Assembly (NCBI RefSeq): GCF_014642875.1
Contig: NZ_BMJC01000003.1
Coordinates: 806,001 to 870,000, forward strand
Length of the DNA: 64,000 bases
Direction: 5' to 3'
Source: Puia dinghuensis
GTDB lineage: Bacteria; Bacteroidota; Bacteroidia; Chitinophagales; Chitinophagaceae
In this document: piece by piece, positions 6,904 through 14,786 of the stretch
Layout of the letters: every line of letters begins with the position of its first letter
Position numbering within the stretch: position 1 is the first letter of the stretch
Notes under the pieces: model-generated
What the model saw: the letters and a program-made list of their open reading frames with translations, nothing else
Told to the model about the DNA's origin: nothing
Database searches by the model: none
Program-made: the position numbers and the translations under genes

Positions 6904-8283
6904 ATGGCAACCGTAACAAGAGAGAATATCGGACTCCTGACGGACAAGATCACCGTCAATGTTTCTAAAGGCGATTATCTACCTTCTTTCGAGAAATCTC
7001 TGAAACAATATAGCAAACAGGCAAACATCCCCGGATTCCGGAAAGGGATGGTACCGTCCGGCCTCATCAAGAAGATGTATGGCAGCTCAGTCTTTACGGA
7101 TGAGGTGCTGAAGACGGTGGAAAAAGAGCTCACCACCTATATGTCGAATGAGAAGCTGGAGATCTTCGCTCAGCCGCTGCCCCTGCCGGACAATGATTCC
7201 CGGCAGATAGACTTTAATAACCCTGCCGACTACTCCTTTGCTTTCGAGATCGGGCTGAAACCGGCCTTTGCCCTGGCTGATCTGGGCTCGGCCAAGCTGA
7301 CCCGGCTGAAGGTGGATGTTACCCCCGAAATGATCGATGAAGAGGTGGAGCGCCTGCGCAACCGTAATGGGAAAATGACCGACGTGGAGACCGTCGGCAG
7401 CGACGAGAATGTACTGAACATTCAATTCACGGAGTCGGATGCCGAAGGACAGCCCGTCGAAGGCGGCATCCAGAAAGACAACTCCCTGCTGGTAAAATAT
7501 TTTAATGAAGCCACCCGGCCGAAATGGATGGGGTTGAAGAAAGGCGATTTCCTCGTGCTGCAGCCCTCACAGGCTTTTGAAGCGAAGGAAAGAGAGTGGG
7601 TGTTAAACGACCTGGGTCTGGACAAGGATGATGCCGCCGGCGCTGATAAATATTTCAAGGTAACCATCACCAAGATCGGGCTGATCGAGAAACCCGAACT
7701 CAACGAGGAATTCTTCAAGACCGCCTACCCTGGCAAGGAGATCGCCACCGAAGCGGCTTTCCGTGACGCCGTGAAAGATGATATCCAGGCTTACTGGGAT
7801 GGTCAGAGCCGCAACCAGCTGCAGCATACCCTGTATCATGTGTTGCTCGATCAGACGAAGATTGAATTCCCGGAAGACTTCCTCAAACGCTGGATGCAGA
7901 CCAGCGGTGAAAAACCCAAATCACAGGCCGAAGTAGAACAGGAGTTTCCCTCCTTTGCCAACCAGCTGAAGTGGACGCTCATCGTGGACAAGGTGGTTAA
8001 CGATAATTCCATCGAAGTGGACCCCGAGGATATAAGGGCGTTTGCGAAGCAACAGCTTTTCGGTTATATGGGGATGCCCGCCGGTGGCGAAGAGCAGCCC
8101 TGGGTAGCCGATTATGTACAGCGGATGATGCAGGACCGGAAATTCGTAGAGGATACCGTTCACCGTATCCAGACCGAAAAAGTGTTTAATTGGGCGGAAA
8201 CGCAGATCCACCCGACGGATAAGCCGATAAGCAAGGACGAATTCCAGCATTTGGTGGAGGAACATCAACATCATCACCACTAA
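6904..8283 (+). CDS. tig: Trigger factor chaperone
   Basis: 459 residues. Ribosome-associated chaperone that binds nascent chains at the exit tunnel. The N-terminal domain has the ribosome-contact loop region ('NIPGFRKGMVPSGLIKKMYG'), as in other trigger factors. The middle is the divergent FKBP-like domain of Bacteroidota (about residues 150-260), and the rest forms the alpha-helical arms. The C-terminus ends in 'EEHQHHHH', a natural histidine cluster that could bind metal. It is followed by a strong intrinsic terminator and then clpP, clpP2 and clpX, the common protein-quality-control arrangement. Confidence 0.95.
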   Translation: MATVTRENIGLLTDKITVNVSKGDYLPSFEKSLKQYSKQANIPGFRKGMVPSGLIKKMYGSSVFTDEVLKTVEKELTTYMSNEKLEIFAQPLPLPDNDSRQIDFNNPADYSFAFEIGLKPAFALADLGSAKLTRLKVDVTPEMIDEEVERLRNRNGKMTDVETVGSDENVLNIQFTESDAEGQPVEGGIQKDNSLLVKYFNEATRPKWMGLKKGDFLVLQPSQAFEAKEREWVLNDLGLDKDDAAGADKYFKVTITKIGLIEKPELNEEFFKTAYPGKEIATEAAFRDAVKDDIQAYWDGQSRNQLQHTLYHVLLDQTKIEFPEDFLKRWMQTSGEKPKSQAEVEQEFPSFANQLKWTLIVDKVVNDNSIEVDPEDIRAFAKQQLFGYMGMPAGGEEQPWVADYVQRMMQDRKFVEDTVHRIQTEKVFNWAETQIHPTDKPISKDEFQHLVEEHQHHHH

Positions 8284-8296
8284 AAAATCTTTAAAG

Positions 8297-8320
8297 CCCG
8301 GTCTGCGACCGGGTTTTTTT
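8297..8320 (+). terminator. Intrinsic terminator after tig
   Basis: CCCGGTC (8297-8303), loop TGC, GACCGGG (8307-8313), then seven T. It starts 14 bp after the tig stop. Confidence 0.9.
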
Positions 8321-8426
8321 GTGGGTTAAACTGCTAAACTGTCAGTTTTTTGGCAATTTCGAAGTTTGGACGGAGATTTGGAAGGAAGTTTAGATTAGTT
8401 TACATAATTGAAACAATAGACAAATT

Positions 8427-9119
8427 ATGAATCCTGCAAACGAATTCGAGAAATATGCTGTGAAACACCGTGGTATTTCCAGTAACACATTAAACGACTA
8501 CAACAAATACGTTGTCACCAATCTTACCCCCAACATTATTGAAGAAAGGCCTATGAACGTGGCCGTCATGGACGTCTATAGCCGTCTGATGATGGACCGG
8601 ATCATTTTCCTTGGCTACCCCATCAATGAAGAAGTGGCCAATATCGTCACGGCCCAGCTGCTTTTCCTCGACAGCACCGATCGCCACAGGGATATCCAGA
8701 TGTATATCAACTGCCCTGGCGGCAGCGTCTATTCCGGTCTCGGCGTCTATGACACCATGCAGTATGTGACTCCTGACGTAGCTACCATCTGCATCGGCAT
8801 GGCTGCTTCGATGGGTCAGGTGCTGATGTGCGCCGGCACAAAGGGCAAACGCACGGCCCTCAAACATAGCCGGGTGATGATGCATCAGCCCAGTGGAGCC
8901 ATCGGCGGACAGACGACCGATATCGAGATCACCGTCAACGAGATCAAGAAATTGCGGAAAGAGCTGTATGAGATCACCGCTTTCCACACCGGCAAAACGG
9001 CCAAGCAGGTGGAGAAGGACAGCGATCGCGACTATTGGCTTACGGCACAGGAAGCCAAGGACTACGGTCTTGTAGACGAAGTGCTGCTGCTCAATCCCCG
9101 GAAAGAGACCAGGGAGTAG
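8427..9119 (+). CDS. clpP: ATP-dependent Clp protease proteolytic subunit (first paralogue)
   Basis: 230 residues, serine protease of the ClpP barrel that degrades substrates fed by ClpX. The catalytic triad is visible as Ser128 ('GMAASMGQ'), His153 ('MMHQPSG') and Asp202 ('DRDYWLTAQEA'). The hydrophobic docking region and the 'CPGGSVYSGLGVYDTM' handle approach are normal. Compared with E. coli ClpP it has about 20 extra N-terminal residues and a Met-rich stretch before 'SRLMMDRIIFLG'. It is first in a clpP-clpP2 pair (50-bp gap). No exact TAnnTTTG box was found in its 106-bp upstream region, which follows the tig terminator. Confidence 0.95.
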   Translation: MNPANEFEKYAVKHRGISSNTLNDYNKYVVTNLTPNIIEERPMNVAVMDVYSRLMMDRIIFLGYPINEEVANIVTAQLLFLDSTDRHRDIQMYINCPGGSVYSGLGVYDTMQYVTPDVATICIGMAASMGQVLMCAGTKGKRTALKHSRVMMHQPSGAIGGQTTDIEITVNEIKKLRKELYEITAFHTGKTAKQVEKDSDRDYWLTAQEAKDYGLVDEVLLLNPRKETRE

Positions 9120-9169
9120 CCTTCTTCCCCACGCAAACAATTTCAAACCTATTATAAAAAACATTGATC

Positions 9170-9808
9170 ATGAACTATTCCAAATATTTGATGAACCCTA
9201 TGCGCCTGGACGACGAGCCCGATGAAAAGGAACCCCCTAAAGACGATAAGGCAGATCTGGGTATGCTGGCCAAGAAAATGGAGAAATATTTCTTCGAAAC
9301 CCGGACCATAGAATTGTGGGGACCCGTAGACGATAAATCCGCGAAAGAAGTGGTCACCAAGCTGCGGCTGCTGGATGCCGACAAGCCCGGCGAAGAGATC
9401 AAATTCTTTATCAACAGCCCCGGCGGGGTCGTTACCTCCGGTTTTATCATCTATGATACCATGAAGATGCTGAAAAGTCCCGTCAGTACGATCTGTATGG
9501 GTCTGGCGGCCTCCATGGGGTCGATCCTGCTCAGTGGCGGGGAAAAAGGCCGCCGTTTTGTCTATCCCCTGTCCGAGATCATGATCCACCAGCCCAGCCT
9601 GGGAGGATATATGCAGGGGGTGAGCGTCGACCTGGAGATCACGGCCAAGCAGACAAGAAGGGTAAAAGATATCAGCGCCAGGATCTTAGCCGAAAATTGC
9701 GGCAAAAAGTTCGAGCAGGTGATGAAGGACTTCGACCGGGATTACTGGATGGACGCAAAAGAGGCGATAGAATATGGTATCGTGGACCATATTTTTGAGA
9801 AGATATAG
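9170..9808 (+). CDS. ATP-dependent Clp protease proteolytic subunit (second paralogue)
   Basis: 212 residues from ATG at 9170; the TTG two codons earlier is unlikely. Also a full ClpP with triad Ser115 ('GLAASMGS'), His140 ('MIHQPSLGG') and Asp191 ('DRDYWMDAKEA'). The N-terminal 35 residues are charged ('DDEPDEKEPPKDDKADLG') and unlike those of the first copy, so the axial loops should differ. Two active ClpPs side by side suggest a mixed two-ring enzyme, as shown for other bacteria with two ClpPs; that is inference here. An intrinsic terminator separates it from clpX. Confidence 0.92.
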   Translation: MNYSKYLMNPMRLDDEPDEKEPPKDDKADLGMLAKKMEKYFFETRTIELWGPVDDKSAKEVVTKLRLLDADKPGEEIKFFINSPGGVVTSGFIIYDTMKMLKSPVSTICMGLAASMGSILLSGGEKGRRFVYPLSEIMIHQPSLGGYMQGVSVDLEITAKQTRRVKDISARILAENCGKKFEQVMKDFDRDYWMDAKEAIEYGIVDHIFEKI

Positions 9809-9838
9809 CTCAACCTGTTGATTAATAATATTTTAGAC

Positions 9839-9872
9839 AAACAGTCCCGTCGAATGTGCGGGACTGTTTTTT
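9839..9872 (+). terminator. Intrinsic terminator between clpP2 and clpX
   Basis: ACAGTCCCG (9841-9849), 9-base loop, CGGGACTGT (9859-9867) followed by TTTTT. It ends only 42 bp before the clpX ATG, so clpX needs its own promoter in that gap or depends on read-through. Confidence 0.88.
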
Positions 9873-9903
9873 CCACCACACTGTAATAATCCAATAAGTT
9901 GGG

Positions 9904-9911
9904 TAAATTTG
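9904..9911 (+). promoter_or_regulatory. clpX -7 box (TAAATTTG) 3 bp before the ATG
   Basis: Exact TAnnTTTG located between the upstream terminator and the ATG at 9915. With the usual short spacing to the transcription start, the mRNA would begin at or next to the A of ATG, a leaderless message. No good -33 TTTG is seen. Confidence 0.45.
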
Positions 9912-9914
9912 TAT

Positions 9915-11150
9915 ATGGCAAAAAATACTCTGCACTGTTCTTTCTGTGGGCGTAATAGAGACGAGGTAAAGATCCTCATAGCCGGGCAGGAAGGGCATAT
10001 CTGTGAAAACTGCGTTGAGCATGCCCAAGAGATCATCCAGCAGGAGTTGATGATCCGCGAAGATTCGGCCGGCAGCAGTTCGTTCAAACTCACCGTCAAG
10101 AAACCCATCGAGATAAAGCGTATCCTGGATGAATATGTTATCGGCCAGGATGACGCCAAGAAAGTGTTGTCCGTCGCTGTGTACAACCACTACAAGCGCC
10201 TCCAGCAGAAAGTGGTGGAGAATGAAGTAGAGATCGAAAAGAGCAATATCATCATGGTGGGTGAGACGGGTACAGGCAAGACGCTCCTGGCCAAGACGAT
10301 CGCCCGGTTATTGAACGTTCCATTCGCCATTGTAGACGCCACCGTATTCACCGAAGCCGGTTATGTCGGGGAAGATGTGGAAAGCATCCTGACCAGGCTC
10401 CTGCAGGTTTGTAATTATGACGTCGCCGCCGCGGAAAGGGGCATCGTCTACATCGATGAGATAGATAAGATCGCAAGAAAAGGAGATAATCCTTCCATCA
10501 CCCGTGACGTCAGCGGTGAAGGTGTGCAACAGGGGCTGTTAAAGCTGTTGGAAGGTACGGATGTGCTTGTTCCGCCCCAGGGTGGCCGGAAGCATCCCGA
10601 GCAAAAGCTGATCAAGATAAATACCCAAAACATCCTCTTCATCTGTGGCGGGGCCTTTGACGGGGTGGACAAGATAATCGCGCGCCGCATCAATACCAAC
10701 GCCATCGGGTTCAATGTCAATAAAGAACAGCAGGAAGCCGCGAAGAAGAACCTGCTTCAATACGTGAATGCGCCCGACCTGAAGTCATTCGGTCTCATCC
10801 CGGAATTGCTGGGACGGCTGCCGGTGGTGACGCATCTCGATCCGCTGGACAAGACCACCCTGCGTAGTATTCTCACCGAGCCAAAGAATTCGCTGATCCG
10901 TCAGTATAAGAAGTTATTCGAGCTGGAAGGTATCCAGCTCAGCTTCGACATCGAAGTGCTTGACTTTATGGTGGACAAGGCGGTGGAATACAAATTGGGG
11001 GCCCGGGGCCTGCGGAGCATTTGTGAAAGTATCCTCACCGACGCGATGTTCGAGCTGCCATCAACAAAAGCGGACAAGTTTCATCTCGACCTCGAATATG
11101 CGCAGAAGAAGTTCGATAAGAGCAAAATGAATCTCCTAAAAGTTGCCTGA
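9915..11150 (+). CDS. clpX: Clp protease ATP-binding subunit ClpX
   Basis: 411 residues from ATG 9915. AAA+ unfoldase that recognises substrates and feeds them to ClpP. The N-terminal zinc-binding domain has four cysteines ('[11 protein letters not shown]' and 'CENCVEHAQ'). The AAA+ core has Walker A 'GETGTGKT', Walker B '[11 protein letters not shown]', the pore-loop region after it, and sensor 2 '[10 protein letters not shown]'. An IGF-type loop for ClpP docking fits the 'NTNAIGFN' segment. A TTG at 9909 in the same frame is a poorer start. Its stop codon overlaps the start of a 57-codon gene by one base. Confidence 0.97.
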   Translation: MAKNTLHCSFCGRNRDEVKILIAGQEGHICENCVEHAQEIIQQELMIREDSAGSSSFKLTVKKPIEIKRILDEYVIGQDDAKKVLSVAVYNHYKRLQQKVVENEVEIEKSNIIMVGETGTGKTLLAKTIARLLNVPFAIVDATVFTEAGYVGEDVESILTRLLQVCNYDVAAAERGIVYIDEIDKIARKGDNPSITRDVSGEGVQQGLLKLLEGTDVLVPPQGGRKHPEQKLIKINTQNILFICGGAFDGVDKIIARRINTNAIGFNVNKEQQEAAKKNLLQYVNAPDLKSFGLIPELLGRLPVVTHLDPLDKTTLRSILTEPKNSLIRQYKKLFELEGIQLSFDIEVLDFMVDKAVEYKLGARGLRSICESILTDAMFELPSTKADKFHLDLEYAQKKFDKSKMNLLKVA

Positions 11151-11323
11151 TGCAAGAATTGATCGACCGGCTGAAGTCCGAAGGACTCACCGAAGACCAG
11201 GCCTATAAAGCCATCGAAGTCATCAAAAACTTCACAAAAGAGAAATTCCCCCTTTTTTCCGGAGCCATCGACAAACTTTTTGATAAGTATGGGCCAAAGA
11301 CGGAAGAGGATTTTATGCCCTAG
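11150..11323 (+). CDS. 57-residue protein translationally coupled to clpX
   Basis: The ATG at 11150-11152 overlaps the clpX stop (TGA, 11148-11150), giving the classic TGATG coupling junction. The 57-residue product starts '[20 protein letters not shown]', is rich in charged amphipathic helix, and carries 'EKFPLFSGAIDKLFDKYG' in its second half. The pattern of a helix with 'GLTEDQA', then a helix with 'I..FTKEKFP', resembles small helical DUF2267-like repeats, but I do not recognise the family. No signal peptide. The tight coupling suggests production along with ClpX, perhaps as an adaptor or modulator; that is inference. Confidence 0.7.
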   Translation: MQELIDRLKSEGLTEDQAYKAIEVIKNFTKEKFPLFSGAIDKLFDKYGPKTEEDFMP

Positions 11324-11345
11324 GCCGGGCTCCGTCCAGCCCGGC
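11324..11345. terminator. Inverted repeat between convergent genes
   Basis: GCCGGGCT (11324-11331), loop CCGTCC, AGCCCGGC (11338-11345), starting at the base after the stop codon of the clpX-coupled gene. A G/C-rich 8-bp stem without a T-run; possibly a bidirectional transcript end for this gene and the acyl-CoA dehydrogenase. Confidence 0.5.
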
Positions 11346-11374
11346 TGCGAGGCCTTGGACCGGGCAGACAGCCA

Positions 11375-12517
11375 TCAGGCTTTCAGTACTTCGCGGGCGA
11401 TGACGATCTTCTGTATCTCGCTGGTGCCTTCGCCGATGGTGCAGAGCTTGCTGTCGCGATAGAATTTTTCAACGGGAAAATCCTTTGTATAGCCATAGCC
11501 GCCAAAGATCTGGACGGCTTCCGTGGCGACGCGTACCGCGACCTCGCTGGCGTAATATTTCGCCATGGCGGCCTCGCGGGTAACGGGCAGATGTCTGTTC
11601 TTCCGGTCGGCTGCCTGGAAGGTGAGCAATTCGGCTGCCGTGAGTTCGGTCATCATATCGGCCAGCTTGAAGGAAATGCCCTGGAAGTTGGCGATGGGCT
11701 GGTCGAACTGGTGTCTTTCTTTACTGTATTGCAGGGCTGCATCGAGGGCGCCTTTTGCGATGCCGATGGAGAGGGCAGCGATGGAGATACGGCCGCCATC
11801 CAGTACCGCGAGGGCCTGACGAAAGCCATCCCCTACTTCGCCGAGGCGGTGGGCATCGGAGACGCGGCAGTTGTCAAAGATCATCTCGGCCGTCTCACTG
11901 GCGCGCATCCCCAGTTTGTTCTCTTTTTTTCCGCCACTGAACCCGGGTGTTCCTCTTTCGACGACGAAGGCGGTAGCGTTGTTGCGGGTGCGGGGCTCGC
12001 CGGTGCGTGTCACTACAACGGCGATATCGCCGCTGATGCCATGGGTTATCCAGTTCTTTGTGCCATTGATCACCCATTCCTCCCCATCTTTTACGGCAGT
12101 ACAGCGCATGTTACCCGCGTCGCTGCCGGTATTCGCTTCGGTGAGTCCCCAGGCGCCAAGAGCCTCGCCAGAGGCCAGGCGGGGCAGGTATTTCTTCTTT
12201 TGAACTTCGTTGCCAAAGGCAAGGATGTGACCGGTGCAAAGGGAGTTGTGGGCAGCAAGGCTAAGCCCGATGCCGCCGCAAACCGCCGCAATCTCCCGGA
12301 TGATGGTTACATATTCGAGGTAGGACAGGCCGGAACCGCCGTATTCTTCGGGAACGACAACCCCCATCATGCCAAGGCGTCCCAATTCTTTGAAGACGTC
12401 GTGCGGGAAGGTCTGGTGTTCGTCCCATTCCGTTACATAGGGTTTGATATACTGAGTTGCGAAATCCCGGGCCGTGCGGCCAACTTGCTGGGTAAGTTCA
12501 TCTGTTGCGAATTCCAT
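11375..12517 (-). CDS. Acyl-CoA dehydrogenase
   Basis: 380 residues, the standard length of this FAD flavoprotein family. It oxidises acyl-CoA to trans-2-enoyl-CoA in fatty-acid or branched-chain amino-acid breakdown, passing electrons to ETF. Visible blocks: 'GGSGLSYLEYV', 'GLTEANTGSDAGNMRCTA' (FAD/substrate loop), 'NGTKNWITHG', 'RNRHLPVTREAAMAKYYASE' and 'QIFGGYGYTKDFPVEKFYRDSKLCTIGEGTSEIQ', which carries the final family signature. Substrate length is not readable; the sequence leans to short/branched-chain types. Upstream lie two hairpins and an 18-bp palindrome that could be a repressor site. Confidence 0.93.
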   Translation of the reverse strand: MEFATDELTQQVGRTARDFATQYIKPYVTEWDEHQTFPHDVFKELGRLGMMGVVVPEEYGGSGLSYLEYVTIIREIAAVCGGIGLSLAAHNSLCTGHILAFGNEVQKKKYLPRLASGEALGAWGLTEANTGSDAGNMRCTAVKDGEEWVINGTKNWITHGISGDIAVVVTRTGEPRTRNNATAFVVERGTPGFSGGKKENKLGMRASETAEMIFDNCRVSDAHRLGEVGDGFRQALAVLDGGRISIAALSIGIAKGALDAALQYSKERHQFDQPIANFQGISFKLADMMTELTAAELLTFQAADRKNRHLPVTREAAMAKYYASEVAVRVATEAVQIFGGYGYTKDFPVEKFYRDSKLCTIGEGTSEIQKIVIAREVLKA

Positions 12518-12539
12518 GTGGCGGTTTTAACTTTCTCCG

Positions 12540-12597
12540 TAGCGAACCTCCGGTTCGCTAAAAGAACCCGGCAACAACCGACGGGGCTATTGCCGGG
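12540..12597 (-). promoter_or_regulatory. Two hairpins in the leader of the acyl-CoA dehydrogenase gene
   Basis: On the minus strand an 8-bp stem CCCGGCAA / TTGCCGGG (12597-12567, 15-base loop) is followed by a 9-bp stem TAGCGAACC / GGTTCGCTA (12560-12540) with a GGA loop, ending 23 bp before the ATG. Neither has a T-run. They could affect mRNA stability or translation start. The GGA loop resembles that of the tandem-hairpin elements, but the AGACATTAG tail is absent. Confidence 0.55.
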
Positions 12598-12678
12598 TAA
12601 ACACTGGCAAACAATCATTATCAGAAAAGCGTCTCGGAAGACTAATCTACTTGCAAGATAAGACGTTTTTTTCATAAA

Positions 12679-12696
12679 AACTAACGAATGTTAGTT
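12679..12696. promoter_or_regulatory. 18-bp palindrome upstream of acyl-CoA dehydrogenase
   Basis: AACTAACGAATGTTAGTT: perfect 7-bp arms around GAAT. Size and symmetry fit a TetR-family operator, a regulator type that often controls acyl-CoA dehydrogenases. A TATCTTG box on the minus strand (12661-12655) is placed so that the palindrome would cover the -33 region. No TetR gene is in the window. Confidence 0.45.
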
Positions 12697-12715
12697 AAGA
12701 TGAGAAAAAAAAGCC

Positions 12716-12760
12716 CCACCGGAAGGGCCGGAGGCCCTTCGCCCGAAGGGCAGACATTAG
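12716..12760 (+). repeat. Tandem-hairpin element, copy B
   Basis: CCACC, then an 8-bp stem GAAGGGCC / GGCCCTTC with loop GGA, a 4-bp stem GCCC / GGGC with loop GAA, and the tail AGACATTAG (12752-12760). Both neighbouring genes run on the minus strand, so this copy is antisense to them: downstream of the outer-membrane gene and upstream of the acyl-CoA dehydrogenase gene. Confidence 0.75.
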
Positions 12761-12796
12761 ATAACGGCAGGGCCCTGAGGTATGGATTAAGAACGA

Positions 12797-13480
12797 TTAA
12801 TAATACCGGTAGTAGCGGCGCCTTGGGTGCGGGCGAAAGATCTGTTCTGGGAGCACACGGCCGAGGCCGATGATGAGCCCGCCGCTGAGCGAGAACTGGT
12901 AGATGGAAGAGTACGTGTCGATGCCGCCGCCGCTGCCGTAATTGCTGAAGTAGAAGCCGCCGCCTGCGCCGTCAACGGGGGACAGGAGTTGCGCTTTTAG
13001 CTGGATACCCACGCGGGGTGAGATGTAGATATTCGTACCCAGCTGGAAGCCCACTGCAAAACGGGTATCGCTGGAAAAGCCCGAATTGGCGTCCGGTGTC
13101 AGGATGGCTGCACCAAGCAGGGCGCCGACGAAGGGCCTGACGGTGGAGTTGGGGATGGTGAAAGATTCTACCGGTCCGGCAAGAATATAATCGAGTTGGA
13201 GATTGCCTCCCTGGAGCCAGCTGCCGTCGTAGGCGGAATAGAGGTCGGAAGTCGTATTCATGTGACTATAAAGGACTTCAATGCCAAAGCTGCGGTTGAC
13301 GTTGAATTTTATGGAACCGCCATAGCTTAATCCATCGGCAATGCGGCCATAGGTATCATAGAAATCCGTCCGGCTGGCGAAGGTATATCCGGCGGTAGGG
13401 ATCAGCTCTACCGAGGTTTGAGCAAAAGTGCGCGCCGACAAGAGAAAGATAGCCGGTAGGAGCAGGATTATTCTTCTCAT
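12797..13480 (-). CDS. Outer-membrane beta-barrel protein
   Basis: 227 residues with a clear signal peptide ('MRRIILLLPAIFLLSARTFAQ', cleavage after AQ). The rest shows alternating hydrophobic/polar strands and aromatic girdles typical of a small 8-stranded barrel ('GLSYGGSIKFNVNRSFGIEVLYSHM', strands ending near aromatic residues). It ends 'FRPHPRRRYYRYY', an unusual Arg/Tyr tail after the expected last strand 'LSGGLIIGLGRVL', probably periplasmic. Function unknown; porin-like, adhesin and OmpW-type roles are all possible. Confidence 0.8.
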   Translation of the reverse strand: MRRIILLLPAIFLLSARTFAQTSVELIPTAGYTFASRTDFYDTYGRIADGLSYGGSIKFNVNRSFGIEVLYSHMNTTSDLYSAYDGSWLQGGNLQLDYILAGPVESFTIPNSTVRPFVGALLGAAILTPDANSGFSSDTRFAVGFQLGTNIYISPRVGIQLKAQLLSPVDGAGGGFYFSNYGSGGGIDTYSSIYQFSLSGGLIIGLGRVLPEQIFRPHPRRRYYRYY

Positions 13481-13575
13481 ACTTCCGAGTTTATGCAGAC
13501 TATAGACACGTCATTGCCGATAAGGTTTAACGGAAATAGGCGACTCACATCCCATTAACGATTGTTAAAGAAATG

Positions 13576-14352
13576 CTAAGCATGAAGCGTAAGGCCATCA
13601 TAGGCCAGGTGCATTCCCGGCGGGAGAGTGGGGGTGACATCTTCATGCTTGCCCAACTGATGGCTGACATGCGTGAACCAGGCTTTTGGAACGCCTAGCT
13701 GACGCACTTCCGCGATGGCTTCGGTAAGAGAAAAATGCGAGAGGTGTTTTTCATGCCGAAGAGCGTTGAGGACGATCTGTTCGCTGCCCCTCACCTTTTC
13801 GCGTTCGCTCTCGTCGATGCGATTGGCATCGGTGATGTAGGTGAAGCTGCCGAAGCGGAATCCAAGAACGGGCATCTTCATATGCCATACCTGGATGGGA
13901 ACGATGGTGATGTCACCGATGGTAAACGGGTCTTTGTCGATGCGATTGAGCCGGAGATCGGGAATGCCGGGATACTTCATATCCGCGAAGGCGTAAGGGA
14001 ATTCCCTTACGATGGACTCCTGGGTCATTTCGTTGGCATAGAGGTCCATGGCCTTGTGCTGAAAAAAATTATACGCCCTGACGTCATCCAATCCTGCCAG
14101 ATGATCTTTATGCGGGTGGGTGAAGAGGACGGCATCAAGGCGGCGCACCTCCTCCCGCAGCATCTGGTAGCGGAAGTCGGGTGTGGTGTCGACGACGATG
14201 GTGGTGGTAGGAGACTGAACGAGGATGCTCGAGCGGAGTCTTTTGTCTTTTGCATCGGTGGAAGCGCATACTTCACAGGGACATGCGACCATGGGAACGC
14301 CTGTACTTGTGCCCGTACCAAGGAAAGTGATTTTTAATGACGGGGTGTTCAC
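13576..14352 (-). CDS. MBL-fold metallohydrolase (PhnP-like)
   Basis: 258 residues. The metallo-beta-lactamase fold is shown by 'FLGTGTSTGVP', then 'DTTPDFRYQM' and the metal motif 'THPHKDHLAGLDD' (HxHxDH), with a later 'YITDANRI' and a C-terminal 'FTHVSHQLGKHED'. An early cysteine pair ('CPCEVC') suggests an extra zinc site, as in PhnP phosphodiesterases. Likely a phosphodiesterase acting on small cyclic phosphates or nucleotides; the substrate cannot be read. Start is GTG at 14352. It follows the 92-residue gene by 26 bp on the same strand. Confidence 0.88.
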   Translation of the reverse strand: MNTPSLKITFLGTGTSTGVPMVACPCEVCASTDAKDKRLRSSILVQSPTTTIVVDTTPDFRYQMLREEVRRLDAVLFTHPHKDHLAGLDDVRAYNFFQHKAMDLYANEMTQESIVREFPYAFADMKYPGIPDLRLNRIDKDPFTIGDITIVPIQVWHMKMPVLGFRFGSFTYITDANRIDESEREKVRGSEQIVLNALRHEKHLSHFSLTEAIAEVRQLGVPKAWFTHVSHQLGKHEDVTPTLPPGMHLAYDGLTLHA

Positions 14353-14378
14353 GCAGTGAAGTTAAGAAAAAACTACTA

Positions 14379-14657
14379 CTACCCCTCGCTCACCTGGTGC
14401 GCCGCGACGAGCACTTCCTCATATATTTTACGGACCTCGGGGCTGAGGTCATCAGGTGTTATCTTCAATTGAGGGACAATATCGATGAGGGTGCTGATGC
14501 GGCCTTCCAGTTGGAGGAACTTATTCAGCACTACGACTTTCTTCTGTTCGAGGATACAGTAGCCGCTCTGGAAGTTGCCCCGTTCGTAGCGTACGATGTA
14601 TTCTGTCTCATCCAGGATGCGTTCTATCTTGTCGAGTGTAGTTTGTGTATACTTCAT
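14379..14657 (-). CDS. Small conserved protein of unknown function
   Basis: 92 residues starting 'MKYTQTTLDKIERILDETEY', with a 'GNFQSGYCILEQKKVVVLNKFLQLEGRI' centre and a helical C-terminus. No signal peptide, membrane segment or known motif. The sequence is balanced and protein-like, and the mixture of helix-strand-strand-helix suggests a small globular domain. Its leader is unusual: a TAACTTTA box (14716-14709) lies just beyond a complete tandem-hairpin element (copy C), so that element would form nearly all of the 5' untranslated region. Confidence 0.75.
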   Translation of the reverse strand: MKYTQTTLDKIERILDETEYIVRYERGNFQSGYCILEQKKVVVLNKFLQLEGRISTLIDIVPQLKITPDDLSPEVRKIYEEVLVAAHQVSEG

Positions 14658-14660
14658 ACT

Positions 14661-14704
14661 GCATTATGTCTGACCTTACGGTCGAGCCGCTTCCAGCGGC
14701 TTGG
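14661..14704 (-). repeat. Tandem-hairpin element, copy C
   Basis: Read on the minus strand: CCAA, a 7-bp stem AGCCGCT / AGCGGCT with loop GGA, a 4-bp stem GACC / GGTC with loop GTAA, then the tail AGACATAATGC ending 3 bp before the ATG of the 92-residue gene (14657). The tail differs from the other copies at one or two bases. Confidence 0.75.
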
Positions 14705-14786
14705 TATGTAAAGTTACAACTTAATAACGTCTCCGGGGCGGGCGAGGGGAATCGGGCAGGCCGATTTTATCCACGAGATGTGGAAA

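Noticed and set aside
12604-12616. CTGGCAAACAATC shared with the leuS leader (42257-42269)
   Set aside because: A 13-base match between two intergenic sites is only borderline above chance in 64 kb and nothing else around it is shared.
12433-12675. 80-codon frame on the minus strand across the acyl-CoA dehydrogenase leader
   Set aside because: It runs in another frame of the leader and the gene start; the apparent protein is made of leader hairpins and N-terminal shadow.
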